The notes: generated by a model from the letters alone, not told the origin. A stretch of DNA of 64,000 nt from Christensenella sp. UBA7703 (GCA_002482505.1 DLGD01000028.1:9256-73255); one strand, 5' to 3'. Counted from the first letter of the stretch, positions 44,340 through 53,707 are shown. Translations and numbers: made by a program.

Positions 44340-45173
44340 TTACACCCGCCATGTGATCCATTGCGTGTTGAGTAGCGTTTCGTCCGCGACCATGCCGCCT
44401 TCTGCGACGGATGCAAAATACGCGGTGAGTTTCGGGCGGGATTCCTCCGGTGTGATGCCAAAGATCGTAAAATATCGCTCGTTGCGCGCGATGGTCTCCT
44501 CCAGCGGCAGCGCATAGGTAAACTTGCGCGAAAACGACTGCACCTCCGGTTGCTTGCCTGCCAGATACAGCGCTTCAAAATACCAGAGCGCTTCGGTCGT
44601 CATGCCGCCGGTCGGGTGGACATCCAGTAGCGCCATCAGCCGCTTTCGGTGCAGGTCGTAGGAGCCACGCGTCACCGCAATGATGCCGCAGGCGTGCTTA
44701 GCAAGCGATTCCATGCGCAATAGCTCCGCGTAGTTGCAGATTGCGGGGCACATGGAGCTAAACACAAAATCATACTGCTCTTCGGGTGCGAACGTCTCCC
44801 ACATCTGCTGCTCGAACCACATGTTCTGTAACCCGAGTTGCCGCGCCTGCGTGCGGCAAACAGCGAGGGAAGTCGAATCCATTTCCAATGCGGTGACACT
44901 TGCGCCGCGGGACGCAAACGCATGCGCAAAAGCGCCCGTGCCGGAGCCGATGTCCAGAACCGAGCTGCCCGCGCTGAGATATCCGCGGGAAACGAGTCCG
45001 TCTGCTACCGCAGCCGCATGCGGGTCGATGGATGCCTGCGCCTCATCTCGACCATCCGCAAGAAAGGCGTAGTAGGGAATCCAGCGCGCGTTTCGTTCGA
45101 TGCGCGTTTGAATATCCCCGTGATTTCCCGCCTGCTCCCATGCGGCGGCGCAGGCTTCCAGCGTTTCAAACAT
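44340..45173 (-). CDS. SAM-dependent methyltransferase
   Basis: The 277-residue class I methyltransferase has the SAM-binding motif VLDIGSGTGAFAHAFA (about residues 71-86) and the acidic second strand VTALEMDS. N- and C-terminal parts do not reveal the substrate. The ATG at 45173 has GGGAGG 4 bases upstream; an ATG at 45185 would place that SD inside the gene. It is separated from the membrane-protein operon by a terminator and stands alone. Confidence 0.78.
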   Translation of the reverse strand: MFETLEACAAAWEQAGNHGDIQTRIERNARWIPYYAFLADGRDEAQASIDPHAAAVADGLVSRGYLSAGSSVLDIGSGTGAFAHAFASRGASVTALEMDSTSLAVCRTQARQLGLQNMWFEQQMWETFAPEEQYDFVFSSMCPAICNYAELLRMESLAKHACGIIAVTRGSYDLHRKRLMALLDVHPTGGMTTEALWYFEALYLAGKQPEVQSFSRKFTYALPLEETIARNERYFTIFGITPEESRPKLTAYFASVAEGGMVADETLLNTQWITWRV

Positions 45174-45213
45174 AGATCCTCCCATTTTGCGGCGCGATCA
45201 CACTTCTGTGCCT

Positions 45214-45258
45214 GAAAAAGAGAAAAACAATTCCGCCGGATTTTGCCTCGGCGGAATT
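45214..45258 (-). terminator. Terminator of the small membrane-protein operon
   Basis: On the minus strand AATTCCGCCG and CGGCGGAATT form a 10-bp perfect stem followed by GTTTTTCTCTTTTTC. Confidence 0.88.
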
Positions 45259-45273
45259 GTTGTAATAACGATG

Positions 45274-45585
45274 TTACTTCTTTTGAAACATGCCCTTGAT
45301 CACGCCGCGCGGGTCTTTGATGAGCAACACGACCAGCCAGACGATCAACCCGAGCGCGACCACGGAGAGCCCCAAGAACAGGTCGTTGAGCATGTCGGCC
45401 GGGGCGGGGGCGAAAAACGCCGCGCCGAGATCGGCATATTCATAGATCGCGTCCACGAACCACATGATCGCAGCGCCCCAGTAAAGGAAGCACAGCACGC
45501 TGATCTTCATCTCGTCCTGCGGGGCTTTTCGATACCAAAGCACGGTGCAGAGTATCGCGGCAAAGAGCGTAATCAATAGCGTCAT
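45274..45585 (-). CDS. Small integral membrane protein (three helices)
   Basis: The 103-residue protein has about three hydrophobic segments and one acidic extracytoplasmic loop (DAIYEYADLGA). I do not recognise a family. It follows the gene at 45598-46011 by 12 bases, so both are one operon and probably one complex. The ATG is preceded by AGAGGGCGG. Confidence 0.6.
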   Translation of the reverse strand: MTLLITLFAAILCTVLWYRKAPQDEMKISVLCFLYWGAAIMWFVDAIYEYADLGAAFFAPAPADMLNDLFLGLSVVALGLIVWLVVLLIKDPRGVIKGMFQKK

Positions 45586-45597
45586 TCTGCCGCCCTC

Positions 45598-46011
45598 TTA
45601 TTTTGCGGCGAGAATGGGCTGAAGCGCTTTTTTCTCCATCGAGGAGGAAACGAGAACCATCGCACCCCAAACCGCTGTGACAAGAACCGCCATGGTCACG
45701 CCGACGGTGGACATCTCGTGCAGCATGGCTGCCGTGTCCGCGGGGTTGCCCGCCGCCGTCAGGAATGGGAACCACGGCGTCACTTCGCCATGCCAAACAT
45801 GCTCAAATGCGAGCAGGAAAGAACCGCCCCAAAGCAGATTGGAAAGCCAGCGCAGTTTGCGCGAAAACGGAATTTTCTCCGCTTTGTGTTCGCTTTGTGC
45901 TTCGGTTTCGCGCTTAAACTGCGGGAGCAGCTTATTTTCGTGTGCGATCACAACCTGCGTTGCAACGGTGACGATGACCGCCTCGGCAGCGGAAACAAGA
46001 AAACATGCCAT
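45598..46011 (-). CDS. Small integral membrane protein
   Basis: The 137-residue protein has an N-terminal helix (CFLVSAAEAVIVTVATQVVIA), a charged cytoplasmic stretch (KRETEAQSEHKAEK) and two further helices, with conserved-looking FEHVWHGE between them. Not recognised as a known family. The ATG at 46011 follows GGAGGG. A hairpin resembling an attenuator lies in its leader (46068-46100). Confidence 0.6.
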   Translation of the reverse strand: MACFLVSAAEAVIVTVATQVVIAHENKLLPQFKRETEAQSEHKAEKIPFSRKLRWLSNLLWGGSFLLAFEHVWHGEVTPWFPFLTAAGNPADTAAMLHEMSTVGVTMAVLVTAVWGAMVLVSSSMEKKALQPILAAK

Positions 46012-46059
46012 GATGATACCCTCCAGAATGAATCAGATTATCGTTTCTTCTATAGAAAA

Positions 46060-46100
46060 GAAAGTAAGGCGTGTGGCTTCCCGGAAAAAAGCCGCACGCC
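46060..46100 (-). promoter_or_regulatory. Attenuator-like hairpin in the leader of the membrane-protein operon
   Basis: GGCGTGTGGCTT (46068-46079) pairs with AAGCCGCACGCC (46089-46100) over 12 positions with one G-U pair. On the minus strand T-rich sequence follows (TTACTTTCTTTT). It lies about 60 bases before the start codon and could be an attenuator or an upstream terminator. Confidence 0.45.
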
Positions 46101-46713
46101 CTTTGTCTCTTCGAACTTTTGGATCAAAAATGACGAAAATTGCCGGGGAAACTGCGCGGGCTGCTTCCTGTGAAACAACTGAAATAAGCCTAACGCAATG
46201 CACGGATGATGTCAATAGACGACAGGCGTTGATTTGTGTGAAAAGGTATAGAGGATGTGTTTCAGCACAATAAACATATTTTGCACATGCAGCATGCGGA
46301 CGGAAACAACAGGCGATTGCCAGCTTACAATAATCTGTTTTATTGCTTGACTTCGAAAATGTATCATGGTATATTGTATCCAATCTGAGAAACGAACAAA
46401 AATTCCTGCTGCAAAATGGGCAAACGAATGTGAAGAGCAGACCGCAAATCCGCACAGAACAACAGCCACAAACGATTACTCTCCCGCCTGAGATCAAGAT
46501 ACACTAACAGTGCTGCCGCTATTCAAAAGGGCAGGTAAACAACTCTCATACGAACTGAATGATCGAAAAAAGTCATTGGTCGACAATTTGAAAACAACAC
46601 ACGGCATAAACAGAAAAAACGAAAGAAAAAGTAAATAGAAGAAATCCCTCCGTATGGAACTCTGCTGAAATGGTTCAGCTATCTATATCCCCAAATTAAA
46701 AGGAGGCAACAAG
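46101..46713. other. Long divergent regulatory region
   Basis: About 600 bases without a gene separate the membrane-protein operon from the sugar ABC operon. A good plus-strand promoter is at 46347-46375. The following leader of about 330 bases is A-rich, with no riboswitch fold that I recognise. The AAAGGAGG at its end is the SD for the binding-protein gene. Confidence 0.5.
46347..46384 (+). promoter_or_regulatory. Promoter of the sugar ABC/RuBisCO-like locus
   Basis: TTGACT (46347-46352), 17 bases, TATATT (46370-46375). A small dyad ATTG-TATC-CAAT (46373-46384) overlaps the start site and shares ATTGTAT with the GntR dyad at 57136-57163, which is too short to claim a common operator. Confidence 0.65.
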
Positions 46714-47877
46714 ATGAAGAAGGCTCTATCCATTCTGCTCGTGCTGATCATGGCTTTTAGCGCCGTGGCCTGCACCGCAGCCGCACCCGTGGCTCCCGCT
46801 GCGGAAGCAACCACCGCACCCGAAGCGGCAGCCACCGAAGCCGCACCGGAAGCAACCGAAGCGCCCGCGAAGGCTGACTTCTCCCAGAACCAGAACGTGG
46901 CCCGCGCATCCGAAGCCGCAAAGACCACCATTGAACTGCCCGTGACCGGCATCGGCTCGACCATCACGACGGACGTGAAGGCCAAGGGCGACTACACGAT
47001 CTGCGTGATGACGAAGAACTCCACAAACCCGTATATGAACGGTATGTGGAAGGGCGCGGAAAAAGCGGCAACCGACCTCGGTATCAAGGTTGTTACGCTG
47101 GCTCCGGCACAGCAGGATTCCATCGAAGAGCAGATTGCGATCATGGAAGCCCAGATTCAGCAGGGCGTGAGCGCATTTGTCATCCATCCTTCGGACTCCA
47201 AGGGCATCATGCCCGCGGTTGACGAAGCAAATGCGGCAGGCATCCCGGTGATCTCCATCGGCACCGCGTCCGCATCTGGCTCCATGATGCGCACCGGCGT
47301 GGATTATTATGAAACCGGCGCGGTCGTTGCCAAGTATCTCTTTGAAAAGATCGGCGGCGAAGGCGGCCTGATCATCCTCGAGGGCCCTCCGGGCGCACAG
47401 AATGCGGAAGAGCGCAAAGCCGGCATCACCGACCTGCTCGCTTCTTACCCGGGCATCACGCTCATCGACTCGCAGCCCGCGAACTTCAACCGTGCGCAGG
47501 GTATGCAGGTCATGGAAAACCTGCTCCAGCGTGAAGGCGTGAAAGACCAGCTCAAGGTCGTCATCGCCTGCAACGACGAGATGGCGCTCGGCGCAATCCA
47601 GGCGCTCAAAGCAGCGGGCATCACCAACGTGCTCGTCGGCGGGTTCGACGGCTCTGCCGATGCATCCCAGGCGATCAAGGACGGCGACCTGACGGTGACG
47701 TATAACACCGATCCATTCGGCTCCACCTACTATGCCATCACGATGCTCGTGAAATACCTTGACGACGGCGCGCTGCCGGAAGAATACTTCATTCCGTTCC
47801 CGTCCGAGCGTCACAAGCCGCTGATCGACTCCAGCAACATCGACGACTATATCAACAACTTTGCCTGGTTTAAATAA
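46714..47877 (+). CDS. Sugar ABC transporter substrate-binding lipoprotein
   Basis: The 387-residue ribose-type (PBP type 1) binding protein has a signal peptide ending in AFSAVAC (lipobox), an A/P/T/E-rich linker (residues about 22-55), and the two-lobe domain with YTICVMTKNSTNPYMNGMWKGA and GVSAFVIHPSD. It captures a sugar or sugar acid outside the membrane for the permease pair encoded downstream. The specific ligand cannot be read from sequence. AAAGGAGG precedes the ATG. Confidence 0.9.
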   Translation: MKKALSILLVLIMAFSAVACTAAAPVAPAAEATTAPEAAATEAAPEATEAPAKADFSQNQNVARASEAAKTTIELPVTGIGSTITTDVKAKGDYTICVMTKNSTNPYMNGMWKGAEKAATDLGIKVVTLAPAQQDSIEEQIAIMEAQIQQGVSAFVIHPSDSKGIMPAVDEANAAGIPVISIGTASASGSMMRTGVDYYETGAVVAKYLFEKIGGEGGLIILEGPPGAQNAEERKAGITDLLASYPGITLIDSQPANFNRAQGMQVMENLLQREGVKDQLKVVIACNDEMALGAIQALKAAGITNVLVGGFDGSADASQAIKDGDLTVTYNTDPFGSTYYAITMLVKYLDDGALPEEYFIPFPSERHKPLIDSSNIDDYINNFAWFK

Positions 47878-47979
47878 CCAAGCAATAAAAAACGGATTCT
47901 GTGCGGGACGGTGGACATCAGCCGCCGTCCCGCAAGCGACGCAGAGGACGCGTTTGCACACACTTTAGGGGGTTTTTGG

Positions 47980-49494
47980 ATGGAACAGCAACCCATTTTG
48001 ACCGTTCGTGGCTTGAGCAAGTCGTTTCCCGGCGTGCGTGCGCTCGACCATGTGGACTTTGACCTGCGCGCAGGCGAAGTGCACGTGCTCGTTGGCGAAA
48101 ACGGCGCGGGAAAGTCCACGCTCGCCAAATGCATCCTGGGGATGTATCAGCCGGAGGAAGGCGAAATCGTGCTCCGCGGAGAAAAGCTCTGCTTCTCTTC
48201 GCCGAAGGATGGCATTGCCCACGGCATCGTCGCGGTGTATCAGGAACTCACGATGGTTCCCTATCTCAACGCCGCACAGAATATCTTTCTCAACCGCGAG
48301 CCGCTGATCCGCGGCACGGGGATGATCAATCATCGAAACATGCAGCGCGATGCAAAGGCGATTCTAGCCACGCTCGGCTGTGCAGATATCGACACCAGGA
48401 TTCCGGTCAAGCTGCTGGACGTAGCGCAGCAGCAGATGATCGAGATCGCAAAAGCGCTCTCCTTCAAGCCGCAGATTATCGTGCTCGACGAGCCGACCGC
48501 TTCGCTGTCCGAACGCGAGATTGAGCCGTTTTTTCAGCAGGTGCTCAAGCTTCGGGAACAGGGCATCGGCATTATCTATGTTTCCCACCGCATGCAGGAA
48601 TACCACCGCATCGGGGATCGTATCACCGTGCTGCGGGACGGAAAATTCATCCGCACGCTGGATGTAGGCGAGCTCAACGACGAAGAGCTGGTCAATCTTA
48701 TGGTCGGCAGAGATATCTCCCAGGTCTATGTGCGCACGAAGAATGCACACAGCGGAGAAGCGCTGCGCATCGAGGACCTGTGCGATAAAAAAGGCCGTGT
48801 CAACGGCTGTTCCATCACGCTCAACCGCGGCGAAATCGTCGGCATCGCCGGCCTCGTCGGCGCGGGGCGCACGGAGATGGCGCGGTTGATCTTCGGCATC
48901 GACAAACCGGCAAGCGGAAAGATCTATCTCCACGGCAAGGATGTCACCGGAAAGTCGCCCTCCTATGTCGTCAAAAACGGGCTCGGACTTTTGCCGGAAG
49001 ATCGCAAACGCTATGGCCTTGCGCTCAAGAGTTCGATTGCGTGGAATACCGTCGCCGTCAGCCTCAAGAGCGTGTTTCCCAGCGGAATTGTCTCCGAGCG
49101 AAAGAACAAAAAGATCGCGGAGGACTATGTCAAGCTGCTCAAAACAAGCACGCCGGATGTCGTCCGCCCGGTTTCCCAACTCTCCGGCGGAAACCAGCAG
49201 AAGGTCGTCATCGCGAAATGGCTCAGCGCTAAGTCGGACGTGATCATCTTCGACGAACCCACGCGCGGCATCGACGTTGGCGCAAAGATGGAGATCTATG
49301 CGCTGATGGATCGCCTCGCTTCCGAAGGCAAGGCAATCCTGATGATCTCTTCGGAGTTACAGGAAGTAATCGGCATGTCCGATCGCATCTATATCATGAA
49401 GGACGGCACAATCACGGGCGAAGTGACGCGCAACCAGTGCTCTCAGGAAGAGATCGGCCGCGCGATGGTGCTCGGCAAGGAGGTGCTCGCATGA
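47980..49494 (+). CDS. Sugar ABC transporter ATPase (RbsA-type, duplicated)
   Basis: The 504-residue protein has two ABC domains. The first has intact Walker A GENGAGKST and IVLDEPTASLSE. The second has the degenerate GLVGAGRTE, a signature QLSGGNQQK and IFDEPTRGIDVGAK, as usual for RbsA/MglA. It powers the two permeases that follow. I chose the ATG at 47980 (AGGGGG upstream) over the in-frame start at 47911. The stop overlaps the next start (ATGA). Confidence 0.92.
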   Translation: MEQQPILTVRGLSKSFPGVRALDHVDFDLRAGEVHVLVGENGAGKSTLAKCILGMYQPEEGEIVLRGEKLCFSSPKDGIAHGIVAVYQELTMVPYLNAAQNIFLNREPLIRGTGMINHRNMQRDAKAILATLGCADIDTRIPVKLLDVAQQQMIEIAKALSFKPQIIVLDEPTASLSEREIEPFFQQVLKLREQGIGIIYVSHRMQEYHRIGDRITVLRDGKFIRTLDVGELNDEELVNLMVGRDISQVYVRTKNAHSGEALRIEDLCDKKGRVNGCSITLNRGEIVGIAGLVGAGRTEMARLIFGIDKPASGKIYLHGKDVTGKSPSYVVKNGLGLLPEDRKRYGLALKSSIAWNTVAVSLKSVFPSGIVSERKNKKIAEDYVKLLKTSTPDVVRPVSQLSGGNQQKVVIAKWLSAKSDVIIFDEPTRGIDVGAKMEIYALMDRLASEGKAILMISSELQEVIGMSDRIYIMKDGTITGEVTRNQCSQEEIGRAMVLGKEVLA

Positions 49495-50441
49495 CGGGTC
49501 AAATGCTCAAAAAGCGGGTTGCAGCTCTTCCGCCCGCCGTGTGGATGATCGCCGTGATGCTCATCTTCTACGGCATTAACACCAAGAATTACTTCACCGC
49601 GAGCAACTTCATCTCGATCCTCGTGCAGGCGGCTCCGCTGTTTGTCGTCGCTTGCGGGCAGACGATCATCGTGCTCATGCAGGGCACAGATCTCTCGCTC
49701 GGTGCGTCGCTGAATATGATGACGGTCGTTTGGGTCGTGCTGATGCAGAAAAGCCTGCCGATCGGCGTCGCGCTCCCGCTTGCGATGGGCGCTTCGATCT
49801 TCGCGGGCTACCTCAACGGCCTCATCGTCGCCAAGATGAAGCTGCCACCGTTTATCGCAACGCTCGGCATGCAAAACATCCTCAACTCGGTCGCGCTGGT
49901 AACGTCCAACGGCTCCTCGGTCTATCACGAGCATGCGATTTATAAAATCGTCGCAAAGAGCAGTTTCCTCGGCGTACCGTACATCCTCTGGATCGCGATT
50001 GGCTGCTTTTTCCTCACGATGGTTTTGCTAAAATATACGCGCTTCGGCGCGCGCGTCATCAGCATGGGCGGCAACCCCGAATCGCTGAAGGTCGCGGGAT
50101 ACAGCCCGGATCTTGCGACGATTCAGGCGTTTACCTATACCGGCTTTATGACGGCGGTTGCGGGATTTATGCTCGCCTGCCGCGTGGAGAGCGGCAACCC
50201 CATCGTCGGCAACGGGTTTGAGTTCAACTCCGTTGCGGCGGTTCTCCTCGGCGGAACCAGCATGCGCGAAGGGCGCGGCGGCGTCGGCGGAACGGTGTTC
50301 GGCGTGTTGTTGATCCAGATTTTGAAAAACGGGCTGGTCATGATGAACGTTTCGTCGATCTATCAGACCGCCATCATCGGCATCGTGGTGCTCTTTGCCA
50401 TCATGCTGGACGCATACATCAAACGCAGGCAGGAGGAGTAG
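49491..50441 (+). CDS. Sugar ABC transporter permease 1 (RbsC-type)
   Basis: The 316-residue permease has 8-10 helices and the BPD_transp_2 pattern (GQTIIVLMQGTDLSLGASLNMM, LPPFIATLGMQNI, GGTSMREGRGGVGGTVFG). It pairs with the next permease into a heterodimer, as in the RhaP/RhaQ-type and other pentose importers that use two permeases. The start overlaps the ATPase stop. Confidence 0.88.
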   Translation: MTGQMLKKRVAALPPAVWMIAVMLIFYGINTKNYFTASNFISILVQAAPLFVVACGQTIIVLMQGTDLSLGASLNMMTVVWVVLMQKSLPIGVALPLAMGASIFAGYLNGLIVAKMKLPPFIATLGMQNILNSVALVTSNGSSVYHEHAIYKIVAKSSFLGVPYILWIAIGCFFLTMVLLKYTRFGARVISMGGNPESLKVAGYSPDLATIQAFTYTGFMTAVAGFMLACRVESGNPIVGNGFEFNSVAAVLLGGTSMREGRGGVGGTVFGVLLIQILKNGLVMMNVSSIYQTAIIGIVVLFAIMLDAYIKRRQEE

Positions 50442-50450
50442 GGGGAAACT

Positions 50451-51416
50451 ATGATGAAGAAAATCGGAACCTATCTTCTGCAATCCAAGTACGCAATCAG
50501 CGTGTCTGTGCTCGTGTTTGTCGTCATCGCTTCGAGCCTGATCACCCGCTCCTTTTTGACAGCGGATAATCTGATCACCGTGCTGCGGCAAACGAGCGTG
50601 CTGTTTATCCTGAGTTCCGGCCTGACCGCCGTGGTACTCACGGGCGGGATCGATCTTTCGATCAACAACAGTGCGGCGCTGGTTGGCTGCATCGTGGCGC
50701 AGCTTTTGCTGCTGGGTGTGTCGATTCCGGTGGTCATCCTCGCCGGAATCCTCGTCGGCATCGTCATCGGCGTGTTCAACGGTCTCTTGGTCGGCATTCT
50801 CAAGCTGCCGCCGTTTGTCGCAACCTATGGCACAAACATGGTCGTGCTTGGCATCTCCACCATCGTCATGCAAGGCAAAGTCATTTACGACCTGCCGCGC
50901 AACTTTACCCCGATCGGTGTAGGATACATCGGTATTCTGCCGATTCCGGTGATCATCGCGATCGTGCTGACCGGAATTCTCTACTTCGTGCTGCAAAAGA
51001 CCACGCTCGGCAGAAACATCTATATGCTCGGCAGCAATGCCTACGCAGCCAAGTACAGCGCGGCAAGGAGTGTCCGGGATACCATCACGGCCTATGCCAT
51101 CTGCGGCGTGACCGCTGCCATCGGCGGCATTGTGCTCACCGCGCGGCTCAACGCGGCGGACGCGAACATGGGCAACTCCTATGGCTTGCAGATCGTCGCC
51201 GCGGTGGTCATGGGCGGCACCTCGCTGCTCGGCGGCGAAGGCGGAATCTTCGGCACGGTGATCGGCGCGCTGGTGCTTACGATCATCATGAACGTCATCA
51301 ACGTCATCGGCGTATCGAGCTATCTGCAATCGATGGCGGTCGGCATCGTGATTATCCTCATGGTGTGGCTGGACATCTTCACAAGAAGCAAACGCGAAAA
51401 ACTTTCGCGCGCATAA
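50451..51416 (+). CDS. Sugar ABC transporter permease 2 (RbsC-type)
   Basis: The 321-residue permease of the same family (SGLTAVVLTGGIDLSINNSAALVG, LPPFVATYGTNMVVLG, GGTSLLGGEGGIFGTVIGA) is the second half of the heterodimeric channel. The SD AGGGGG precedes tandem ATGs (50451, 50454). It ends the transporter part; 56 bases later the catabolic genes start with their own SD. Confidence 0.88.
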   Translation: MMKKIGTYLLQSKYAISVSVLVFVVIASSLITRSFLTADNLITVLRQTSVLFILSSGLTAVVLTGGIDLSINNSAALVGCIVAQLLLLGVSIPVVILAGILVGIVIGVFNGLLVGILKLPPFVATYGTNMVVLGISTIVMQGKVIYDLPRNFTPIGVGYIGILPIPVIIAIVLTGILYFVLQKTTLGRNIYMLGSNAYAAKYSAARSVRDTITAYAICGVTAAIGGIVLTARLNAADANMGNSYGLQIVAAVVMGGTSLLGGEGGIFGTVIGALVLTIIMNVINVIGVSSYLQSMAVGIVIILMVWLDIFTRSKREKLSRA

Positions 51417-51472
51417 TGCCGCTTTCAGGCACAAAAACGCGATATAACACGGAAAGGTTCGGAGGTTAAACC

Positions 51473-52282
51473 ATGGCAAATTTCACAATTCGGCCCATCA
51501 ACACGGGCTATGTGCCCACGTATCCCAAGCAATACCATTATCACCACTCAGTCTATAAGTACATTCCCGGTATTTCGGACGAGAAGGAAGCCCTCCCCGT
51601 TCTGACCTTCCTCATCGAAGGAGAAGGCAAGAAAATCCTCGTCGATACCGGTATGGCATGGACCGAACGCGCGGATAAATACCATCATCCGGGTTCCTGG
51701 CAGGGTGAAGGCGAAGCGATCTATGAACAGTTCGCCAAGCTTGGCGTGGCATGCGAAGAGGTGGACTACGTGCTCTTCACACATATGCACTGGGACCATA
51801 TCTTCTATATGGACAAGTTCAAGAACGCGACGTTCATCGCGCATGAGCGCGAATATGCCTTTGCGCTGGATCCGATCCCGCTGTATTACAAGAGCTATGA
51901 GCATCCCTTCCTTGGCGTGAAGCGTCCGTTTGAGGGGATCAAGGTGGATACCTGCAAAGGCGAAACCGAAATCGTCCCCGGCGTTCGTTCGTTTGAAACG
52001 TTCGGGCATTCCCCGGGACATATGTCCATCGAGGTGGATACACTGGATGGCAAATATATCCTCGGCGGAGACTCCGCCTTCCGCATGGCGAACTTCAATG
52101 CAATCCCCGAAATCGGCTACAACGTGACCCCTCCGGGCAGATTTGCCAACATCATCGAATGCTGGAGAAGCCTTGAGATCACCAAAGAGCGCGCGGAGAG
52201 CCTGGACCACATCCTGCTCACGCACGAAACGAACCTCATGAACCGCATGGAACAAACGCCTGTGTTTGGCCTAGGCAAATAA
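51473..52282 (+). CDS. MBL-fold lactonase-like hydrolase
   Basis: The 269-residue metallo-beta-lactamase-fold protein resembles AHL-lactonase-type (AiiA-like) hydrolases. It has the dinuclear metal motif HMHWDH (about residues 103-108), a further His in FGHSPGHMS, the bridging Asp in ILGGDS and a C-terminal LLTHE. In this sugar locus it more likely opens a sugar lactone than an acyl-homoserine lactone; that is inference from context. SD TTCGGAGG lies upstream. Confidence 0.82.
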   Translation: MANFTIRPINTGYVPTYPKQYHYHHSVYKYIPGISDEKEALPVLTFLIEGEGKKILVDTGMAWTERADKYHHPGSWQGEGEAIYEQFAKLGVACEEVDYVLFTHMHWDHIFYMDKFKNATFIAHEREYAFALDPIPLYYKSYEHPFLGVKRPFEGIKVDTCKGETEIVPGVRSFETFGHSPGHMSIEVDTLDGKYILGGDSAFRMANFNAIPEIGYNVTPPGRFANIIECWRSLEITKERAESLDHILLTHETNLMNRMEQTPVFGLGK

Positions 52283-52354
52283 GCGACTTCGGATCAAAGC
52301 CGATCGTTTGGCGGAATCATCAGCCTAACGATGGGGCAAACCATCATTCTTCAT

Positions 52355-52389
52355 GAGCGGGAGCGCGGGCTCGCCTGCGCTCCCGGCTC
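52355..52389 (+). promoter_or_regulatory. Very stable hairpin upstream of the UPF0261 gene
   Basis: GGGAGCGC (52359-52366) and GCGCTCCC (52377-52384), with inner GGG/CCT pairs and outer GAGC/GCTC, form an 11-bp or longer stem with a tetraloop. No T run follows, so it may stabilise or process the mRNA rather than end it. Confidence 0.45.
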
Positions 52390-52432
52390 CTCCCTTCACA
52401 ACAAACCGAATGTCTCGGCAAAGGATGCATTC

Positions 52433-53683
52433 ATGAATAGCAAAACCACCGTCAAAAGAAGGACCGTCGCCATCATCGCCTGTGCCGACACGAAGAAGGC
52501 GGAGATGGAATTTCTCCGCGCGCTTCTGGCGCGAGAGGGATTCGGCGTGCTCACAATCGATCTTTCCACCCAAGGCGGGTATACCTATGAGGCAAACGTC
52601 ACCCCGCGCGAGATCGCGATGGCGGGCGGCAGCACGATTGAACACGTTCGCCTGTCCGGCCGTGCGGAGGCGATCTCCGTGATGGAAGCGGGCGTGGTCA
52701 AGATCGTCAGCAGCCTCTCTATCACCGGCAATATCGACGGCGCGCTGGGCATCGGGGGCTTACAAAACTCCCGCATGGCATCCGCCGCAATGCGCGCGCT
52801 GCCCGTCGGTGTGCCAAAGCTGATTCTCTCCACCGTCGCCTGCGGCAACCGCCCGTTTGAGCTGCTGGTTGGGGACAAGGACATCACCGTTATGCCGTCT
52901 GTTGCGGACATCGCGGGGCTCAACCCCCTGACGGAGACGGTTTTGACCAACGCCGCCGCCGCTGTGATGGGCATGGTGCAATATGGCGGCAAAACGCTCT
53001 CCGCCGATCAGCCAATGATTGCGGCAAGCATGATGGGCGCGACCAACGACGGCGTGGTCGGCGCGGTTCGCCTGCTGGAGCTGGCTGGCAAGAGCGTGGT
53101 CACGTTTCATTCCACCGGAGTTGGCGGCAGATGCCTCGAACAACTGGTTTTGGACGGTATGATGCAGGCAAGCCTTGATCTTTCGCCGCACGAGATCATC
53201 TCCCAGGATGTGTTTGGATTTGGATTTTCTGCGGGTGCGGCAAACAGGCTTTGTGCCGCGGCAAAGAAGGGGATTTCGAGCGTGGTTGCGCCTGGAGGTA
53301 TGGACTTTGTCGATGTTTCGGCAAAGGATTTCTTCGCGGGCATCCTCGGTGACCCGGCGGCACGCAAATATGTGCTCCACAACAGCGAGATTGCGCATGT
53401 CAAACTCACGCCGGAGGAAGCAGCGCGCGGCGCGGCTATTTTCGTTGAGCGGCTCAACCGCCACACGGGGAAACTGAGTGTCATTCTGCCGCTGCAAGGA
53501 TTGCGGAGCGACACGCGGCAAGGGCAGAAACTCTATGATCCCGCGGTGGATCAGGCGATTTTCGACGTGATCCGCAAAGGATTGCGAACGGACATCCGCC
53601 TTGTCGAGCTGGACGCGCATTTCTTTGATGAGGCATTCAGTGTGTGCGCGTTTGAAGAGATGATGCGCCTGCTGCAAGATTAA
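52433..53683 (+). CDS. UPF0261 / Tm-1-like ATP-binding domain protein
   Basis: The 416-residue protein belongs to the UPF0261 (Tm-1-like) family. It has an N-terminal Rossmann-like ATP-binding part (RRTVAIIACADTKKAEMEFL, then KIVSSLSITGNIDGALGIGG) and a C-terminal part with GATNDGVVGAVRLLE, FHSTGVGGRCLEQLV and VVAPGGMDFVD. In plants Tm-1 binds ATP and inhibits viral replication; the bacterial function is unknown. Between a lactonase-like and a RuBisCO-like gene it may carry out an ATP-dependent or carbon-skeleton step on the sugar acid. I used the ATG at 52433 (AAAGGA upstream); an in-frame ATG at 52331 lacks an SD. Confidence 0.85.
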   Translation: MNSKTTVKRRTVAIIACADTKKAEMEFLRALLAREGFGVLTIDLSTQGGYTYEANVTPREIAMAGGSTIEHVRLSGRAEAISVMEAGVVKIVSSLSITGNIDGALGIGGLQNSRMASAAMRALPVGVPKLILSTVACGNRPFELLVGDKDITVMPSVADIAGLNPLTETVLTNAAAAVMGMVQYGGKTLSADQPMIAASMMGATNDGVVGAVRLLELAGKSVVTFHSTGVGGRCLEQLVLDGMMQASLDLSPHEIISQDVFGFGFSAGAANRLCAAAKKGISSVVAPGGMDFVDVSAKDFFAGILGDPAARKYVLHNSEIAHVKLTPEEAARGAAIFVERLNRHTGKLSVILPLQGLRSDTRQGQKLYDPAVDQAIFDVIRKGLRTDIRLVELDAHFFDEAFSVCAFEEMMRLLQD

Positions 53684-53707
53684 TTTAGATCAAAACGTTC
53701 TGAATAC

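Noticed and set aside
46373..46384. GntR operator at the ABC promoter
   Set aside because: Only the 7-mer ATTGTAT is shared with the 57136-57163 dyad; such 7-mers occur by chance.
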